This document shows positions 49,992-59,369 of a stretch of 64,000 nucleotides of DNA, one piece after another; position 1 is the stretch's first letter, and each line of letters opens with the position of its first letter. The stretch comes from Plantactinospora sp. KBS50 (GTDB lineage Bacteria > Actinomycetota > Actinomycetes > Mycobacteriales > Micromonosporaceae). Made by a program: the position numbers and the translations under genes. Location of the stretch: contig NZ_CP022961.1 in the NCBI RefSeq assembly GCF_002285795.1, positions 744,001-808,000 of the forward strand. Reading direction: 5' to 3'. The notes under the pieces are model-generated. The model did no database searches. It worked only from the letters and a program-made list of their open reading frames with translations, and had not been told where the DNA came from.

Positions 49992-51806
49992 ATGAGCCAC
50001 GTTCTTGCGGCGGTCGCCTGGCCGTACGCCAACGGCCCGCGCCACATCGGTCACGTCTCCGGGTTCGGCGTGCCCGCCGACGTGTTCAGCCGCTACCTGC
50101 GAATGGCCGGCCACGACGTGCTCATGGTCTCCGGTACGGACGAGCACGGCACCCCGATCCAGGTGCAGGCGGACTCCGAGGGGCTGACCGCCCGCGAGCT
50201 GGCCGACCGGTACAACCGGGTGATCGTGGCCGACCTGCACGGCCTGGGCCTGTCCTACGACCTGTTCACCCGCACCACCACGCGCAACCACTACGCGGTG
50301 GTTCAGGAGATCTTCGAGGGGCTGCACCGCAACGGCTACATCGTGCCGAAGGTGACGATGGGCGCCATCTCCCCGTCCACCGGCCGCACCCTGCCGGACC
50401 GCTACATCGAGGGCACCTGCCCGATCTGCGGCTACGACAGCGCCCGCGGTGACCAGTGCGACAACTGCGGCAACCAGCTCGACCCGGTCGACCTGATCAA
50501 CCCGCGGTCCAGGATCAACGGAGAGACGCCGGAGTTCGTCGAGACCGAGCACTTCTTCCTCGACCTGCCGGCCCTGGCCGGTGCGCTGGCCCGCTGGCTG
50601 GACGGCCGGGAGGGCTGGCGACCCAACGTGCTGCGGTTCTCCCGGAACCTGCTGGACGACCTCCAGCCCCGGGCCATCACCCGGGACCTGGAGTGGGGCG
50701 TGCCGATCCCGCTGGACGGCTGGCGGGACCGCACCGACAAGCGCATCTACGTCTGGTTCGACGCGGTGATCGGCTACCTGTCCGCCTCGATCGAGTGGGC
50801 GCGGCGCAGCGGTGACCCGGAGGCCTGGCGCAGGTGGTGGGCGGCGGACGCCGAGGCCGACCCGGCCGGCGACGTGCCCCGCTCGTACTACTTCATGGGC
50901 AAGGACAACATCGTCTTCCACTCGGTGATCTGGCCGGCGCTGCTGCTGGGCTACTCGGGCGAGGGCGACCGGGACGGCAAGCCCGGACAGTACGGCCGGC
51001 TGCACCTGCCCACCGAGGTGGTGTCCAGCGAGTTCCTGACCATGGAGGGGCGCAAGTTCTCCTCCTCCCGCCAGGTGGTCATCTACGTCCGGGACTTCCT
51101 GGAACGGTACGACGCGGACGCGCTGCGCTACTTCATCGCGGTGGCCGGCCCGGAGAACCAGGACACCGACTTCACCTGGGCGGAATTCCTCCGCCGCAAC
51201 AACGACGAACTGGTCGCCGGCTGGGGGAACCTGGTCAACCGGTCCATCTCGATGGCCGCCAAGAACTTCGGCGCCATCCCGCCGGTCGACCCGGCCGGCC
51301 TCACCGAGGCCGACGAGGCGCTGCTGGCCGCCGTACGGGCCGCCTTCACCACGGTCGGCGACCTGATCGGCCGGCACCGGCAGAAGCAGGCCATCGGCGA
51401 GGCGATGCGGGTGGTGGCCGAGGCCAACAAGTACCTGTCCGAGCAGGCGCCGTGGAAGCTCAAGGCCGAGGCCGACAAGCCGCGGATGGGCACCATCCTG
51501 CACGTCGCGTTGCAGGCCGTGAGCGACGCCAACATCCTGCTCACCCCGTTCCTGCCGCACGCGGCCCAGAAGATCCACGAGCTGCTCGGCGGTACCGGGG
51601 TGCACGCCCCGATGCCGTCGATCGTCCAGGTCGAGGATCTGGACGGCGGCCCGGCGTACCCGGTGCTGACCGGCGACTACACGGTCGGCGCCCGCTGGGA
51701 GCCGACGCCGATCGAGGCGGGCCGGCCGCTGGCCGCGCCGAAGCCGGTGTTCCGCAAGCTGGACCCGTCGATCGTCGAGGAGGAACTGGCCCGACTGGCC
51801 GGATGA
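49992..51806 (+). CDS. metG: Methionyl-tRNA synthetase
   Basis: 604 residues, ATG at 49992. [18 protein letters not shown] carries the class I HIGH motif (18-21). The zinc knuckle [17 protein letters not shown] follows in the connective domain. The KMSKS loop is varied as GRKFSSSRQ, as in many actinobacterial Met[10 protein letters not shown] and the anticodon-binding helices end the protein, and no C-terminal dimer domain is present. It charges initiator and elongator tRNA with methionine. No ribosome site is visible and TAGGCT lies eight bases ahead. Confidence 0.97.
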   Translation: MSHVLAAVAWPYANGPRHIGHVSGFGVPADVFSRYLRMAGHDVLMVSGTDEHGTPIQVQADSEGLTARELADRYNRVIVADLHGLGLSYDLFTRTTTRNHYAVVQEIFEGLHRNGYIVPKVTMGAISPSTGRTLPDRYIEGTCPICGYDSARGDQCDNCGNQLDPVDLINPRSRINGETPEFVETEHFFLDLPALAGALARWLDGREGWRPNVLRFSRNLLDDLQPRAITRDLEWGVPIPLDGWRDRTDKRIYVWFDAVIGYLSASIEWARRSGDPEAWRRWWAADAEADPAGDVPRSYYFMGKDNIVFHSVIWPALLLGYSGEGDRDGKPGQYGRLHLPTEVVSSEFLTMEGRKFSSSRQVVIYVRDFLERYDADALRYFIAVAGPENQDTDFTWAEFLRRNNDELVAGWGNLVNRSISMAAKNFGAIPPVDPAGLTEADEALLAAVRAAFTTVGDLIGRHRQKQAIGEAMRVVAEANKYLSEQAPWKLKAEADKPRMGTILHVALQAVSDANILLTPFLPHAAQKIHELLGGTGVHAPMPSIVQVEDLDGGPAYPVLTGDYTVGARWEPTPIEAGRPLAAPKPVFRKLDPSIVEEELARLAG

Positions 51807-51837
51807 GCCGCGTCCGGGCCGGTGCCCGGCGGACGGG

Positions 51838-53085
51838 CTAGTCCTCCGCCGGGTACCGGATGTCGACGGTCTGGTCGTCGGCGATCTCGGCGACCGGCGC
51901 CCACGCCTCGTACACGCCCCGCTCGTAGCACTGGGCGCCGAGCGCCGGGACGTTGTCCGGGTCGGGCCGGCACAGCCGTACCCGGATCCAGTTGGCGTCC
52001 GACCGCAGCGCCACGCACCGGGCGCCGCGCCAGAGCACGAACCTGGTCCGCCGGTGCACCCGGTCGACCGGGAAGCGGGCCGCCGTCGTCATGGCCAGCA
52101 CCCGGAAGCCGCCCGGCAGGTCGGCCACCGCCTCGTACTCCGCGCCCTGGTGCTCGCCGACCAGGCGGGTGGACGGCGTCTCGCCGACCGGCAGGTACTC
52201 CTGGTCCGGCGAGACGCCCGGCACGGCGGCCAGCAGGTGCCGCCAGCGTGGCCCGGCCATCCGCAGCCAGCCCCGCTGCTCCGGGCGGAAGGTGTAGAGC
52301 ACCACCTCCTCGCCCGAGGCCGGGTAGGCGACCAGCGCCGCGTTGGCCGGCATCGGCAGGTCGGCCAGGTCCCGGGTGGCGAACTCGGGGATCAGGTGCC
52401 GCCCGCTGGGCGTGAAGCCGGTGCCGAGCACCGCCGGACCCATCCGGTCGTGCGGCGGCATGGTGACCAGACCGGGCTGCGCCTGCGCCGTCGGGACCTG
52501 GTAGTCGACCGGGTCGATGGCCCGCCAGCGCAGCGCGTACGTCACGTCCGGGTCGTCCCGGCCCGGGTCCGGGTCGGTCCGCAGCACCGCCAGGTCGGTC
52601 GAGGTCCGCAGGTGCGCGACGTCGTACTCGCGGTAGCAGAAGCCGTACGGCAACCAGCCCTGCACGAAGCCGGCCAACTGCCGCGCGGACAGCACCTTGA
52701 CCATCGGGGTGCCGCGCCGGACCACGGCCGAGGCCCGGACCGCGGTCAGCACCGGGTCGGTGGCCGAGGCCGGCCGCTGGCTGAGCTGGTGCAGCTCCGC
52801 CCAGTTCCGGTGGCGCCCCACGGGCGCCATCAGCGGCGCGTCCAGGTCGGCGCCGCCGGTCCCGCCGCGCACCGCCGACAGGTCGCTGACGTGCACGTAC
52901 CGGTGGAACGGGAGCCGTGCGTCGGGGCGGCGGACCGGTTCGAACCCGGGCGCCGGTTCGGCGCTGAGAACCTCGTACGCGGCGCCGCGGGCGATCTCCT
53001 CGGCGGGGTGGGTGCTGCCGTCCAGCGAGACCCAGATGTCACTGCCGGCGGTCGGGAGCCGGTGCGGCTGAGAACTGAGACTCAC
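51838..53085 (-). CDS. Uncharacterised cytoplasmic protein
   Basis: 415 residues, GTG at 53085. There are no signal peptide, membrane helices or clear catalytic motifs. Notable segments are LPFHRYVHVSDLSAVRGG, VQGWLPYGFCYREYDVAHLR, TPSGRHLIPEFATRDLADLP and FVLWRGARCVALRSDANWIR. The chain seems to hold several beta-rich repeats. I do not recognise the family; similar unannotated genes beside metG would be expected only in close relatives. TAGCTT lies six bases upstream of the start on the minus strand (53092-53097), so it is probably expressed from a leaderless message. Confidence 0.6.
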   Translation of the reverse strand: MSLSSQPHRLPTAGSDIWVSLDGSTHPAEEIARGAAYEVLSAEPAPGFEPVRRPDARLPFHRYVHVSDLSAVRGGTGGADLDAPLMAPVGRHRNWAELHQLSQRPASATDPVLTAVRASAVVRRGTPMVKVLSARQLAGFVQGWLPYGFCYREYDVAHLRTSTDLAVLRTDPDPGRDDPDVTYALRWRAIDPVDYQVPTAQAQPGLVTMPPHDRMGPAVLGTGFTPSGRHLIPEFATRDLADLPMPANAALVAYPASGEEVVLYTFRPEQRGWLRMAGPRWRHLLAAVPGVSPDQEYLPVGETPSTRLVGEHQGAEYEAVADLPGGFRVLAMTTAARFPVDRVHRRTRFVLWRGARCVALRSDANWIRVRLCRPDPDNVPALGAQCYERGVYEAWAPVAEIADDQTVDIRYPAED

Positions 53086-53091
53086 GGCGAG

Positions 53092-53097
53092 AAGCTA
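53092..53097 (-). promoter_or_regulatory. -10-like box of a leaderless transcript
   Basis: TAGCTT on the minus strand, six bases before the GTG at 53085, with no ribosome site between. Confidence 0.45.
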
Positions 53098-53293
53098 AGC
53101 CCGGCACATGAACACCACGTTGCCGGCAGATCTCGCGCCGCAACCCGGGAACGGCCGGCCGTGACCCGGGAACCGGCGGCACCGGCGCCGGCCGTCACTC
53201 CGGAACCGCCGGCACCGGCGGCGGTTGTGACCCGGAACCGCCGGTGGGCGGCAGCGGCCCGGCGAGGGTGGCGGTGTGTGATGCTTGCCGGCG

Positions 53294-54268
53294 ATGACTG
53301 ACGCTAGCGAATCCCGACGTGAACGCGCCGCGCGCCGTGCCGGCGAGTTCCCGCCCGCGCCCGAGCCGCTGCCCGTGCCGGTGATCGACAGCCACACCCA
53401 CCTGGACATCACGGTGACCGAGGCCGGCGAACCCCCGGCGGGGCCGTCCGGCGCGCCGACCGATTCGGTGGCCGACCCGGTGGCCGATTCGGTGGCCGGC
53501 GCGCCGACCGATTCGGTGGCCGGCCCGGTGGCCGCGCTCATCGCCGCGGCGGCCCGGGCCGGGGTGGACCGGCTGGTGCAGGTCGGGGTGGACGTCGACT
53601 CCTCGCGCTGGGGCGCCGAGCTGGCGGCCCGGCATCCCGCCGTGGTCGCGACCGTCGCGCTGCACCCCAACGAGGCACCCCGGCTGGCCGACCTGGACGG
53701 GGCGCTGCGGGAGATCGAGGCGCTGGCCGGGCAGGACCGGGTACGCGGCATCGGGGAGACCGGGATGGACTTCTTCCGGACCGGCGAACCGGGTCGGGCC
53801 GCCCAGGAGACCAGCTTCCGGGCGCACATCGCCATCGCCAAGCGGTACGGCAAGCCGTTGATCATCCACGACCGGGACGCGCACGCCGACGTGCTGCGGA
53901 TCCTGGACGACGAGGGCGCGCCGGAAACCGTCGTCATGCACTGCTTCTCCGGCGACGCGCAGTTCGCCGCCGAGTGCGTCCGGCGGGGCTACCTGCTCAG
54001 CTTCGCCGGCACGGTGACGTTCGCCAGCGCCGGCCCGCTGCGGGCGGCGGCCGCGGTCACCCCGGCCGATCAGCTCCTGGTGGAGACCGACGCGCCGTAC
54101 CTGACCCCGGTCCCGTACCGCGGGCGGCCGAACGCGTCGTATCTCATCCCGCTGACCGTCCGGTCGCTGGCCGAGACCACCGGCACCGACGTGGCGGCGC
54201 TGAGCGCGGCGATCTCCGCCACCGGCGACCGGGTCTTCGGGCCGTGGGCCGGCGGGCGACGGGCGTGA
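53294..54268 (+). CDS. TatD-family metal-dependent hydrolase/DNase
   Basis: 324 residues from the ATG at 53294. IDSHTHLD gives the first two metal histidines, [13 protein letters not shown] the Glu, [15 protein letters not shown] and [16 protein letters not shown] the later histidines, and [17 protein letters not shown] the final Asp. All are standard for TatD nucleases. Between the HTHLD strand and the first helix there is an inserted low-complexity stretch of about 28 residues made of (G)[11 protein letters not shown] repeats, encoded by 48- and 36-bp units near 53450-53533. The stop overlaps the rsmA start (GTGA). Confidence 0.93.
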   Translation: MTDASESRRERAARRAGEFPPAPEPLPVPVIDSHTHLDITVTEAGEPPAGPSGAPTDSVADPVADSVAGAPTDSVAGPVAALIAAAARAGVDRLVQVGVDVDSSRWGAELAARHPAVVATVALHPNEAPRLADLDGALREIEALAGQDRVRGIGETGMDFFRTGEPGRAAQETSFRAHIAIAKRYGKPLIIHDRDAHADVLRILDDEGAPETVVMHCFSGDAQFAAECVRRGYLLSFAGTVTFASAGPLRAAAAVTPADQLLVETDAPYLTPVPYRGRPNASYLIPLTVRSLAETTGTDVAALSAAISATGDRVFGPWAGGRRA

Positions 54269-55134
54269 CCGGGCTGCTCGGGCCGGCGGAGATCCGGGAG
54301 CTGGCGGCCCGGCTCGGGGTGGCGCCCACCAAGCGGCTCGGGCAGAACTTCGTGCACGACCCGAACACGGTACGGCGGATCGTGGCGGCCGCCGGCCTGG
54401 CCGCGGCCGACGTGGTGGTCGAGGTGGGGCCGGGCCTCGGCTCGTTGACCCTCGGTCTGCTGCCCGGCGTCCACCATGTACACGCCGTGGAGATCGACCC
54501 GGTGCTGGCCGGCGCGCTGCCGGACACCGTGGCCCGGCACGCGGACGGGGCCGCGGCCCGGCTGCGGGTGCACCGGGCCGACGCGCTGCGGATCACCGCC
54601 GCCGACCTGGCGGACCCGCCGCCCACGGCGCTGGTGGCCAACCTGCCCTACAACGTCGCCGTACCGGTCGTGCTGCACCTGCTGGCCGAGCTGCCGAGCC
54701 TGCGCCGCGGCCTGGTGATGGTGCAGAAGGAGGTGGCGGACCGGCTCACCGCCGGTCCCGGCTCCCGGGTGTACGGCATCCCGTCGGTCAAGCTCGCCTG
54801 GTACGCCGAGGCCCGCACCGCCGGTCGGGTACCGCCGAACGTGTTCTGGCCGGTCCCGAACGTCGACTCCGGGCTGGTGGCGTTCACCCGGCGGGATCCG
54901 CCGGTGACCGGCGTACCCCGCAAGCGGGTCTTCGAGGTGGTGGACGCGGCGTTCGCGCAGCGTCGCAAGACCCTGCGGGCGGCCCTGGCCGGCTGGGCCG
55001 GCGGACCGGACCGGGCCGCCGCGGCGCTGGTCGCGGCCGGGATCGACCCGACCGCCCGCGGCGAATCGCTCACCGTGGGGCAGTTCGCCGCGATCGCCGC
55101 GTGGGCCGCTGCCGGCCGGCCGGGCGCACAGTAG
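54265..55134 (+). CDS. rsmA: 16S rRNA (adenine-1518/1519-N6) dimethyltransferase
   Basis: 289 residues, GTG at 54265. [10 protein letters not shown] and [16 protein letters not shown] form the SAM-binding entry, VEIDPVL the acidic loop, and [18 protein letters not shown] the catalytic NLPY motif. [20 protein letters not shown] and [10 protein letters not shown] are typical of KsgA/RsmA. The C-terminal [12 protein letters not shown] is conserved. It dimethylates two adenosines near the 3' end of 16S rRNA. It is coupled to tatD upstream by GTGA, and the ispE leader chain starts just after its stop. Confidence 0.96.
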   Translation: MTGLLGPAEIRELAARLGVAPTKRLGQNFVHDPNTVRRIVAAAGLAAADVVVEVGPGLGSLTLGLLPGVHHVHAVEIDPVLAGALPDTVARHADGAAARLRVHRADALRITAADLADPPPTALVANLPYNVAVPVVLHLLAELPSLRRGLVMVQKEVADRLTAGPGSRVYGIPSVKLAWYAEARTAGRVPPNVFWPVPNVDSGLVAFTRRDPPVTGVPRKRVFEVVDAAFAQRRKTLRAALAGWAGGPDRAAAALVAAGIDPTARGESLTVGQFAAIAAWAAAGRPGAQ

Positions 55135-55137
55135 GCT
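55132..55137 (+). promoter_or_regulatory. -10-like box ahead of the ispE leader ORFs
   Basis: TAGGCT at 55132-55137 overlaps the rsmA stop codon and ends six bases before the GTG at 55144, the spacing seen for other leaderless starts here. Confidence 0.45.
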
Positions 55138-55143
55138 GGCGCC

Positions 55144-55170
55144 GTGCCCGCCGAGGAGGTGTACGAGTGA
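55144..55170 (+). CDS. Eight-codon leader ORF (possible)
   Basis: GTG at 55144 begins MPAEEVYE and ends at the TGA at 55168-55170, which overlaps the GTG of the next small ORF as GTGA. TAGGCT lies six bases upstream, so it could be read from a leaderless message. Its Glu-Glu codons form the GAGGAGG that serves as ribosome site for the next ORF. No product role is claimed. Confidence 0.35.
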   Translation: MPAEEVYE

Positions 55171-55235
55171 CCGCTGCGCCGATCGAGCCCACGGGGATGT
55201 GCAGTCCGGATCCGGTCCGGGATCGCACCCCGTGA
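55167..55235 (+). CDS. 22-codon leader ORF coupled to ispE
   Basis: GTG at 55167, with GAGGAGG about eight bases upstream, encodes MTAAPIEPTGMCSPDPVRDR plus TP. The TGA (55233-55235) overlaps the ispE GTG at 55232 as GTGA. It is too short to judge by composition. The well-placed ribosome site and the exact overlap on both sides argue that it is translated and that ispE translation depends on it. Confidence 0.45.
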   Translation: MTAAPIEPTGMCSPDPVRDRTP

Positions 55236-56188
55236 CCGAGGCTTGGCGTCCGGACGAGGATGAGGAGACCTCCCGCCGCGGCGCGTCCGGTCCGGTCAAG
55301 GTGTACGCCCCCGCGAAGATCAACCTTCACCTCGGGGTGGGGCCGCTGCGCGAGGACGGCTACCACGAGCTGCACACCGTCTACCACGCCATCTCGCTCC
55401 ACGACGAGCTGACCGCCCGGCGGGGGGACACCCTGACCCTCACCATGGAGGGGGAGGGCGCCGGTGAGCTGGCCCTGGACGGCACGAACCTGATCATCCG
55501 TGCGGCCCAGGCCCTCGCCGGGTACGCCGGGGTACCCGCACACGCCCGGCTGCACCTGCGCAAGCAGATTCCGCTGGCCGCCGGGCTGGCCGGGGGCAGC
55601 GCCGACGCCGCCGCCGCGCTGGTGGCCTGCGACGCGCTGTGGGGCACCGGCCTCACCCGGGACGAACTCGCCGAGGTCGCGTCCGGGCTCGGCTCCGACG
55701 TACCCTTCCTGGTCTTCGGCGGCACCGCGCTCGGCACCGGGCGCGGCGAGGCCGTCAGCCCGGTCCTGGTCCGCCCGACCACCTGGCACTGGGCGGTGGC
55801 CATCGCCGACGGCGGCCTCTCCACCCCCAAGGTGTACGGCGAACTGGACCGGCTGCGCGACGCGGGCGCCGCCCCGCTGCCGGTGGGCAGCCCGGACCGG
55901 CTGCTCGGGGCGCTCCGCCAGCGCGACCCGGCGGTGCTCGGGGCGGCCCTCGGCAACGACCTCGAACCCGCGGCGGTGTCCCTCTGGCCCGAGCTGACCG
56001 AGGTGCTCGCCGCCGGCCGCGGTGCCGGCGCGCTCGCCGGCATCGTCTCCGGATCCGGCCCGACCTGCGTCTTCCTCGCCGCCGACGCCGGGCACGCCGA
56101 GGCGCTGGCCCGGGAGCTGACCGCCGCGGACGTGTGCCGGGTGGTCCGCACCGCGCACGGCCCGGTGGCGGGTGCCCGGGTCGGCTGA
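55232..56188 (+). CDS. ispE: 4-diphosphocytidyl-2-C-methyl-D-erythritol kinase
   Basis: 318 residues from the GTG at 55232. VKVYAPAKINLHLGVGPLRE is the substrate-binding start with the conserved lysine. IPLAAGLAGGSADAAAAL is the GHMP-kinase ATP loop, and GSDVPFLVFGGTALGTGRGE and AGIVSGSGPTCVFLA complete the family. It phosphorylates the CDP-methylerythritol intermediate of the MEP isoprenoid pathway. It follows rsmA, a common actinobacterial order. No ribosome site directly precedes it, and it overlaps a 22-codon ORF, so translation is probably coupled. Confidence 0.96.
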   Translation: MTEAWRPDEDEETSRRGASGPVKVYAPAKINLHLGVGPLREDGYHELHTVYHAISLHDELTARRGDTLTLTMEGEGAGELALDGTNLIIRAAQALAGYAGVPAHARLHLRKQIPLAAGLAGGSADAAAALVACDALWGTGLTRDELAEVASGLGSDVPFLVFGGTALGTGRGEAVSPVLVRPTTWHWAVAIADGGLSTPKVYGELDRLRDAGAAPLPVGSPDRLLGALRQRDPAVLGAALGNDLEPAAVSLWPELTEVLAAGRGAGALAGIVSGSGPTCVFLAADAGHAEALARELTAADVCRVVRTAHGPVAGARVG

Positions 56189-56244
56189 GCGGTTCACCAC
56201 GACCCCCGCGGCACAGCACAGCGACAGAGAAAGGGAACCCCTCC

Positions 56245-58164
56245 TTGTCAGCCAACATCGTCAACCTGGACCGGGTGTCCAAGGGGTACGGCGCCGCCGG
56301 GCCACTGCTGCGCGACGTGTCCCTCGGGCTGGACGGGGCGGACCGGGTCGGCGTGGTCGGGCTCAACGGGGCCGGCAAGTCCACCCTGCTGCGGCTGCTC
56401 ACCCGGGTCGAGGAGCCGGACGACGGCCGGGTCACCCACCGCCGTGACCTGCGGGTCGCCTGGCTGCCGCAGCAGTTGCGGCTCGACCCCGAGGCCACCG
56501 TCCGCGCGGTGGTGCTCGGCACCGCGTGGCTGGCCGAGGACATGGGCGCCGAGCACGAATGGGCCGGCGACGCCGGGGTGCGGGCCATCCTCGACGGGCT
56601 GGGCATGCCGTACCTGGGTCTCGACCAGCCGGTCGGGCCGATGTCCGGCGGCGAGCGGCGCCGGGTGGCGCTGGCCGCCCTGCTGGTCCGGGAGTCCGAC
56701 CTGCTCGTCCTGGACGAGCCGACCAACCACCTGGACGTGGGCGGGGTGGACTGGCTGGCCCGGCATCTGGTGGCCCGGCGGGGCGCGCTGGTGGTGGTCA
56801 CCCACGACCGGTGGTTCCTGGACGCCGTCTGCACGAGCACCTGGGAGGTCGCCGACCGCACCGTCCGGACGTACGAGGGCGGCTTCGCGGCCTGGACCCT
56901 CGCCCGGGCCGAGCGCGCCCGGCTGGCCGCCGCGGCCGAGGCGCGGCGGCAGAACCTGCTGCGCAAGGAGATCGCCTGGCTGCGCCGTGGCCCGCCGGCC
57001 CGGACCTCCAAGCCGCGGTTCCGGATCGAGGCCGCCAACGCGCTCATCGCCGACGAGCCGGAGCCGCGGGACAGCGTCGCGCTGCACCGGCTGGCCACCG
57101 CCCGGCTCGGCAAGCAGGTGTACGACCTGGAGGACGTCACGCTGAACGCGGGGGACACCCCCATCCTCACCGACCTCACCTGGCGGGTGGGGCCGGGTGA
57201 CCGGATCGCGCTCGTCGGCGCCAACGGCGCCGGCAAGACCACCCTGCTGCGGCTGCTGGCCGGGGTGCGCGGCGCCGACGCCGGCACGATGCGCACCGGT
57301 GCGACGGTACGGCCGGCGTTCCTCTCCCAGGAACTGGTCGAGCTTCCCGGCGAACTGCGGGTGCTGGAGGCCGTCGAGGAGGTGGCCCGCCGGGTCGTCA
57401 TCGGCGACCGCGAGGTGGCCGCCTCCCAGCTCGCGGAGCTGTTCGGCTTCGACGACCGCCGGCTGTGGACGCCGGTACGGGACCTTTCCGGCGGCGAGCG
57501 GCGGCGGCTGCAACTGCTGCGGCTGCTGGCCGCCGAACCCAACGTGCTGCTGTTCGACGAGCCCACCAACGACCTGGACACCGACACCCTGGCCGCGCTG
57601 GAGGACCTGCTGGACTCCTGGCCGGGCACGGTGATCGTGGCCAGCCACGACCGGTACCTGATCGAGCGGGTCACCGAGGTGGTGTACGGGATGTTCGGCG
57701 ACGGCCGGCTGGTGCACCTGCCGGGCGGGGTCGAGGAGTACCTGTCCCGGATCGACGGCGGGGTGCCGCTGGCGCGGCGGGCCACCGGCACCGGCACCGG
57801 CACCGGTGGCGACCGTGCCGCCCCGGACGGCGCCGGGTCCACCGCGCCGGGCGCGGCCGGCCCGGCCGGCACGGCCGGCACGGCCGGTGCGGCCGGTGCG
57901 GCCGGTGCGGCCGGAGCGGCCGACGGCGAGGTCCGGCTCTCCGCGGCCGAGGCCCGGACCGCGAAGAAGGAACTCGGCAGGCTGGAGCGGCAGCTCGGCA
58001 AGCTGGAACAGCGCGAGACCACGCTGCACGAGCAGCTCGCCACGCACGCCACCGACTACACCCGGGTCGCCGAGCTGGACGGGCAACTGCGCGCCCTGCG
58101 GGCCGAACGCGATCAGGTCGAGGAGGCCTGGCTCACCCTCGCCGACCGGGTCGGGGACGCCTGA
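56245..58164 (+). CDS. ABC-F family ATPase
   Basis: 639 residues from a TTG at 56245 with AAAGGGA upstream. Two ABC domains in one chain and no membrane helices: GLNGAGKST (39-47), MSGGERRRVALAALL and LLVLDEPTNHLD in the first; GANGAGKTT, LSGGERRRLQLLRLL and LLFDEPTNDLD in the second. A basic linker between them (RRQNLLRKEIAWLRRGPPAR) is the ribosome-contacting region. After the second domain comes an Ala/Gly repeat stretch and a coiled-coil end (LGRLERQLGKLEQRETTLHE). This matches Uup/EttA-like ABC-F proteins that act on translating ribosomes; whether it gives antibiotic resistance cannot be told. Confidence 0.93.
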   Translation: MSANIVNLDRVSKGYGAAGPLLRDVSLGLDGADRVGVVGLNGAGKSTLLRLLTRVEEPDDGRVTHRRDLRVAWLPQQLRLDPEATVRAVVLGTAWLAEDMGAEHEWAGDAGVRAILDGLGMPYLGLDQPVGPMSGGERRRVALAALLVRESDLLVLDEPTNHLDVGGVDWLARHLVARRGALVVVTHDRWFLDAVCTSTWEVADRTVRTYEGGFAAWTLARAERARLAAAAEARRQNLLRKEIAWLRRGPPARTSKPRFRIEAANALIADEPEPRDSVALHRLATARLGKQVYDLEDVTLNAGDTPILTDLTWRVGPGDRIALVGANGAGKTTLLRLLAGVRGADAGTMRTGATVRPAFLSQELVELPGELRVLEAVEEVARRVVIGDREVAASQLAELFGFDDRRLWTPVRDLSGGERRRLQLLRLLAAEPNVLLFDEPTNDLDTDTLAALEDLLDSWPGTVIVASHDRYLIERVTEVVYGMFGDGRLVHLPGGVEEYLSRIDGGVPLARRATGTGTGTGGDRAAPDGAGSTAPGAAGPAGTAGTAGAAGAAGAAGAADGEVRLSAAEARTAKKELGRLERQLGKLEQRETTLHEQLATHATDYTRVAELDGQLRALRAERDQVEEAWLTLADRVGDA

Positions 58165-58253
58165 ACCGGCCGGCTCCCGGGGGTGTCGACCGGCTGGCCG
58201 GAACGATGCGGGAGAATCACCGGGACCACCCCCGGGCAGCCGTTGGAGATCTC

Positions 58254-58709
58254 ATGGCGCACAACCCCATCAACCACCCCGCGCGTCCGGTGTACCGGGC
58301 GATCACCGGCCTGATCGGCCTCTATCTGGTGATCTTCGGTGTCCTCGGCGTGGTGCAGAGCGCCGGTCAGGACCTCTTCGAGCAGGACGACAGCCTGGTC
58401 CTGGGCCAGGGCACCAACCTCGCCGGTGCCGCGCTGTCCGGTCTGCTCGGCGTGCTGATCCTCGGCACCACGGCGCTCGGGCGCAACGTGGACGTCCGGG
58501 TCAACAAGCCGCTCGGCTACCTCGTGATGGCCCTGGGCCTCGGTGAGCTGGCCGTGCTGCGCACCAGCGCCAACGTGCTCGACTTCACCATCGCGACCTG
58601 CATCGTGGTCATGCTGCTCGGGCTGGTGCTGCTGACCGCCGCCATGTACTGCACGATCGGCTCCGACGAGGAGGCCAGCGCCGCCCGCGACGCCCGCCTG
58701 GTGCTCTGA
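58254..58709 (+). CDS. DUF4383 membrane protein 1
   Basis: 151 residues, ATG at 58254 with TTGGAGAT upstream. It starts MAHNPINHPARPVYRAITGL, the conserved opening of DUF4383, and has four membrane helices (about 15-35, 55-75, 87-107 and 115-135). The tail is short and charged. The function is unknown. It has a tandem paralogue 98 bases downstream (58808), and the two probably arose by duplication. Confidence 0.88.
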   Translation: MAHNPINHPARPVYRAITGLIGLYLVIFGVLGVVQSAGQDLFEQDDSLVLGQGTNLAGAALSGLLGVLILGTTALGRNVDVRVNKPLGYLVMALGLGELAVLRTSANVLDFTIATCIVVMLLGLVLLTAAMYCTIGSDEEASAARDARLVL

Positions 58710-58807
58710 GGCCGCGTTCCGCCTCGGCCGGAAGGGCCGTTCCGCCTCCGCCGGAGCCGCGAAAGGGGAAAATCCGGAAGTAGCCGTCACCGTGCCGAGG
58801 AGGCGTC

Positions 58808-59290
58808 GTGGCACACTTTCCGGTCAACCATCCGGCCCGGCCGCTGTACCGGGTCGTCGCCGGGCTGGTCGGGCTCTACGTCCTGGTCTTCGGGGTCCTG
58901 GGCCTCGTGGAGACGTGGAACGATCCGCTGTTCTCCCGGGCCAGCCACTGGGTGCTCGGGCTGCGGGTCAACCTGGCCTTCGCGCTGGTGTCGGTGCTCT
59001 TCGGGATCGGGCTGGTCATCGGCGCATCCCGGCGCAGCAACCTGGGCCACTACATGAACCTCACCGCCGGGGTGGTCTTCATGGTCACCGGTCTGGCCAT
59101 GCTGGCCGTGTTGCAGACCTCGGCCAACATTCTCAACTTCTCGGTGTCGACCGTCGTCGTGTCGCTGCTGTTCGGCCTGGTATTCCTCGCCACCGGCCTG
59201 TACGACAAGGTCGGCCCACACGACCACGCGGCCGCGGAGAACGTCAAACCCCGTCGCCCCGAGCCCGAGCCGCAACCGCGCCAGCGGTGA
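58808..59290 (+). CDS. DUF4383 membrane protein 2
   Basis: 160 residues, GTG at 58808 with GAGGAGG upstream. The start MAHFPVNHPARPLYRVVAGL and the four-helix layout match the preceding gene closely (VFGVLGLVET against IFGVLGVVQS; VLQTSANILNFSVST against VLRTSANVLDFTIAT). The tail has HDHAAAENVKPRRPEPEPQP. The function is unknown. It is convergent with the TetR gene. Confidence 0.88.
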   Translation: MAHFPVNHPARPLYRVVAGLVGLYVLVFGVLGLVETWNDPLFSRASHWVLGLRVNLAFALVSVLFGIGLVIGASRRSNLGHYMNLTAGVVFMVTGLAMLAVLQTSANILNFSVSTVVVSLLFGLVFLATGLYDKVGPHDHAAAENVKPRRPEPEPQPRQR

Positions 59291-59369
59291 CTCCCGGCCC
59301 TGTGGGCCGGCGGCGGTCGTGGGTCAGCGGGAGTGGGCCAGCGGAAGCGGGTCAGCGCCGGCGGTCAGG

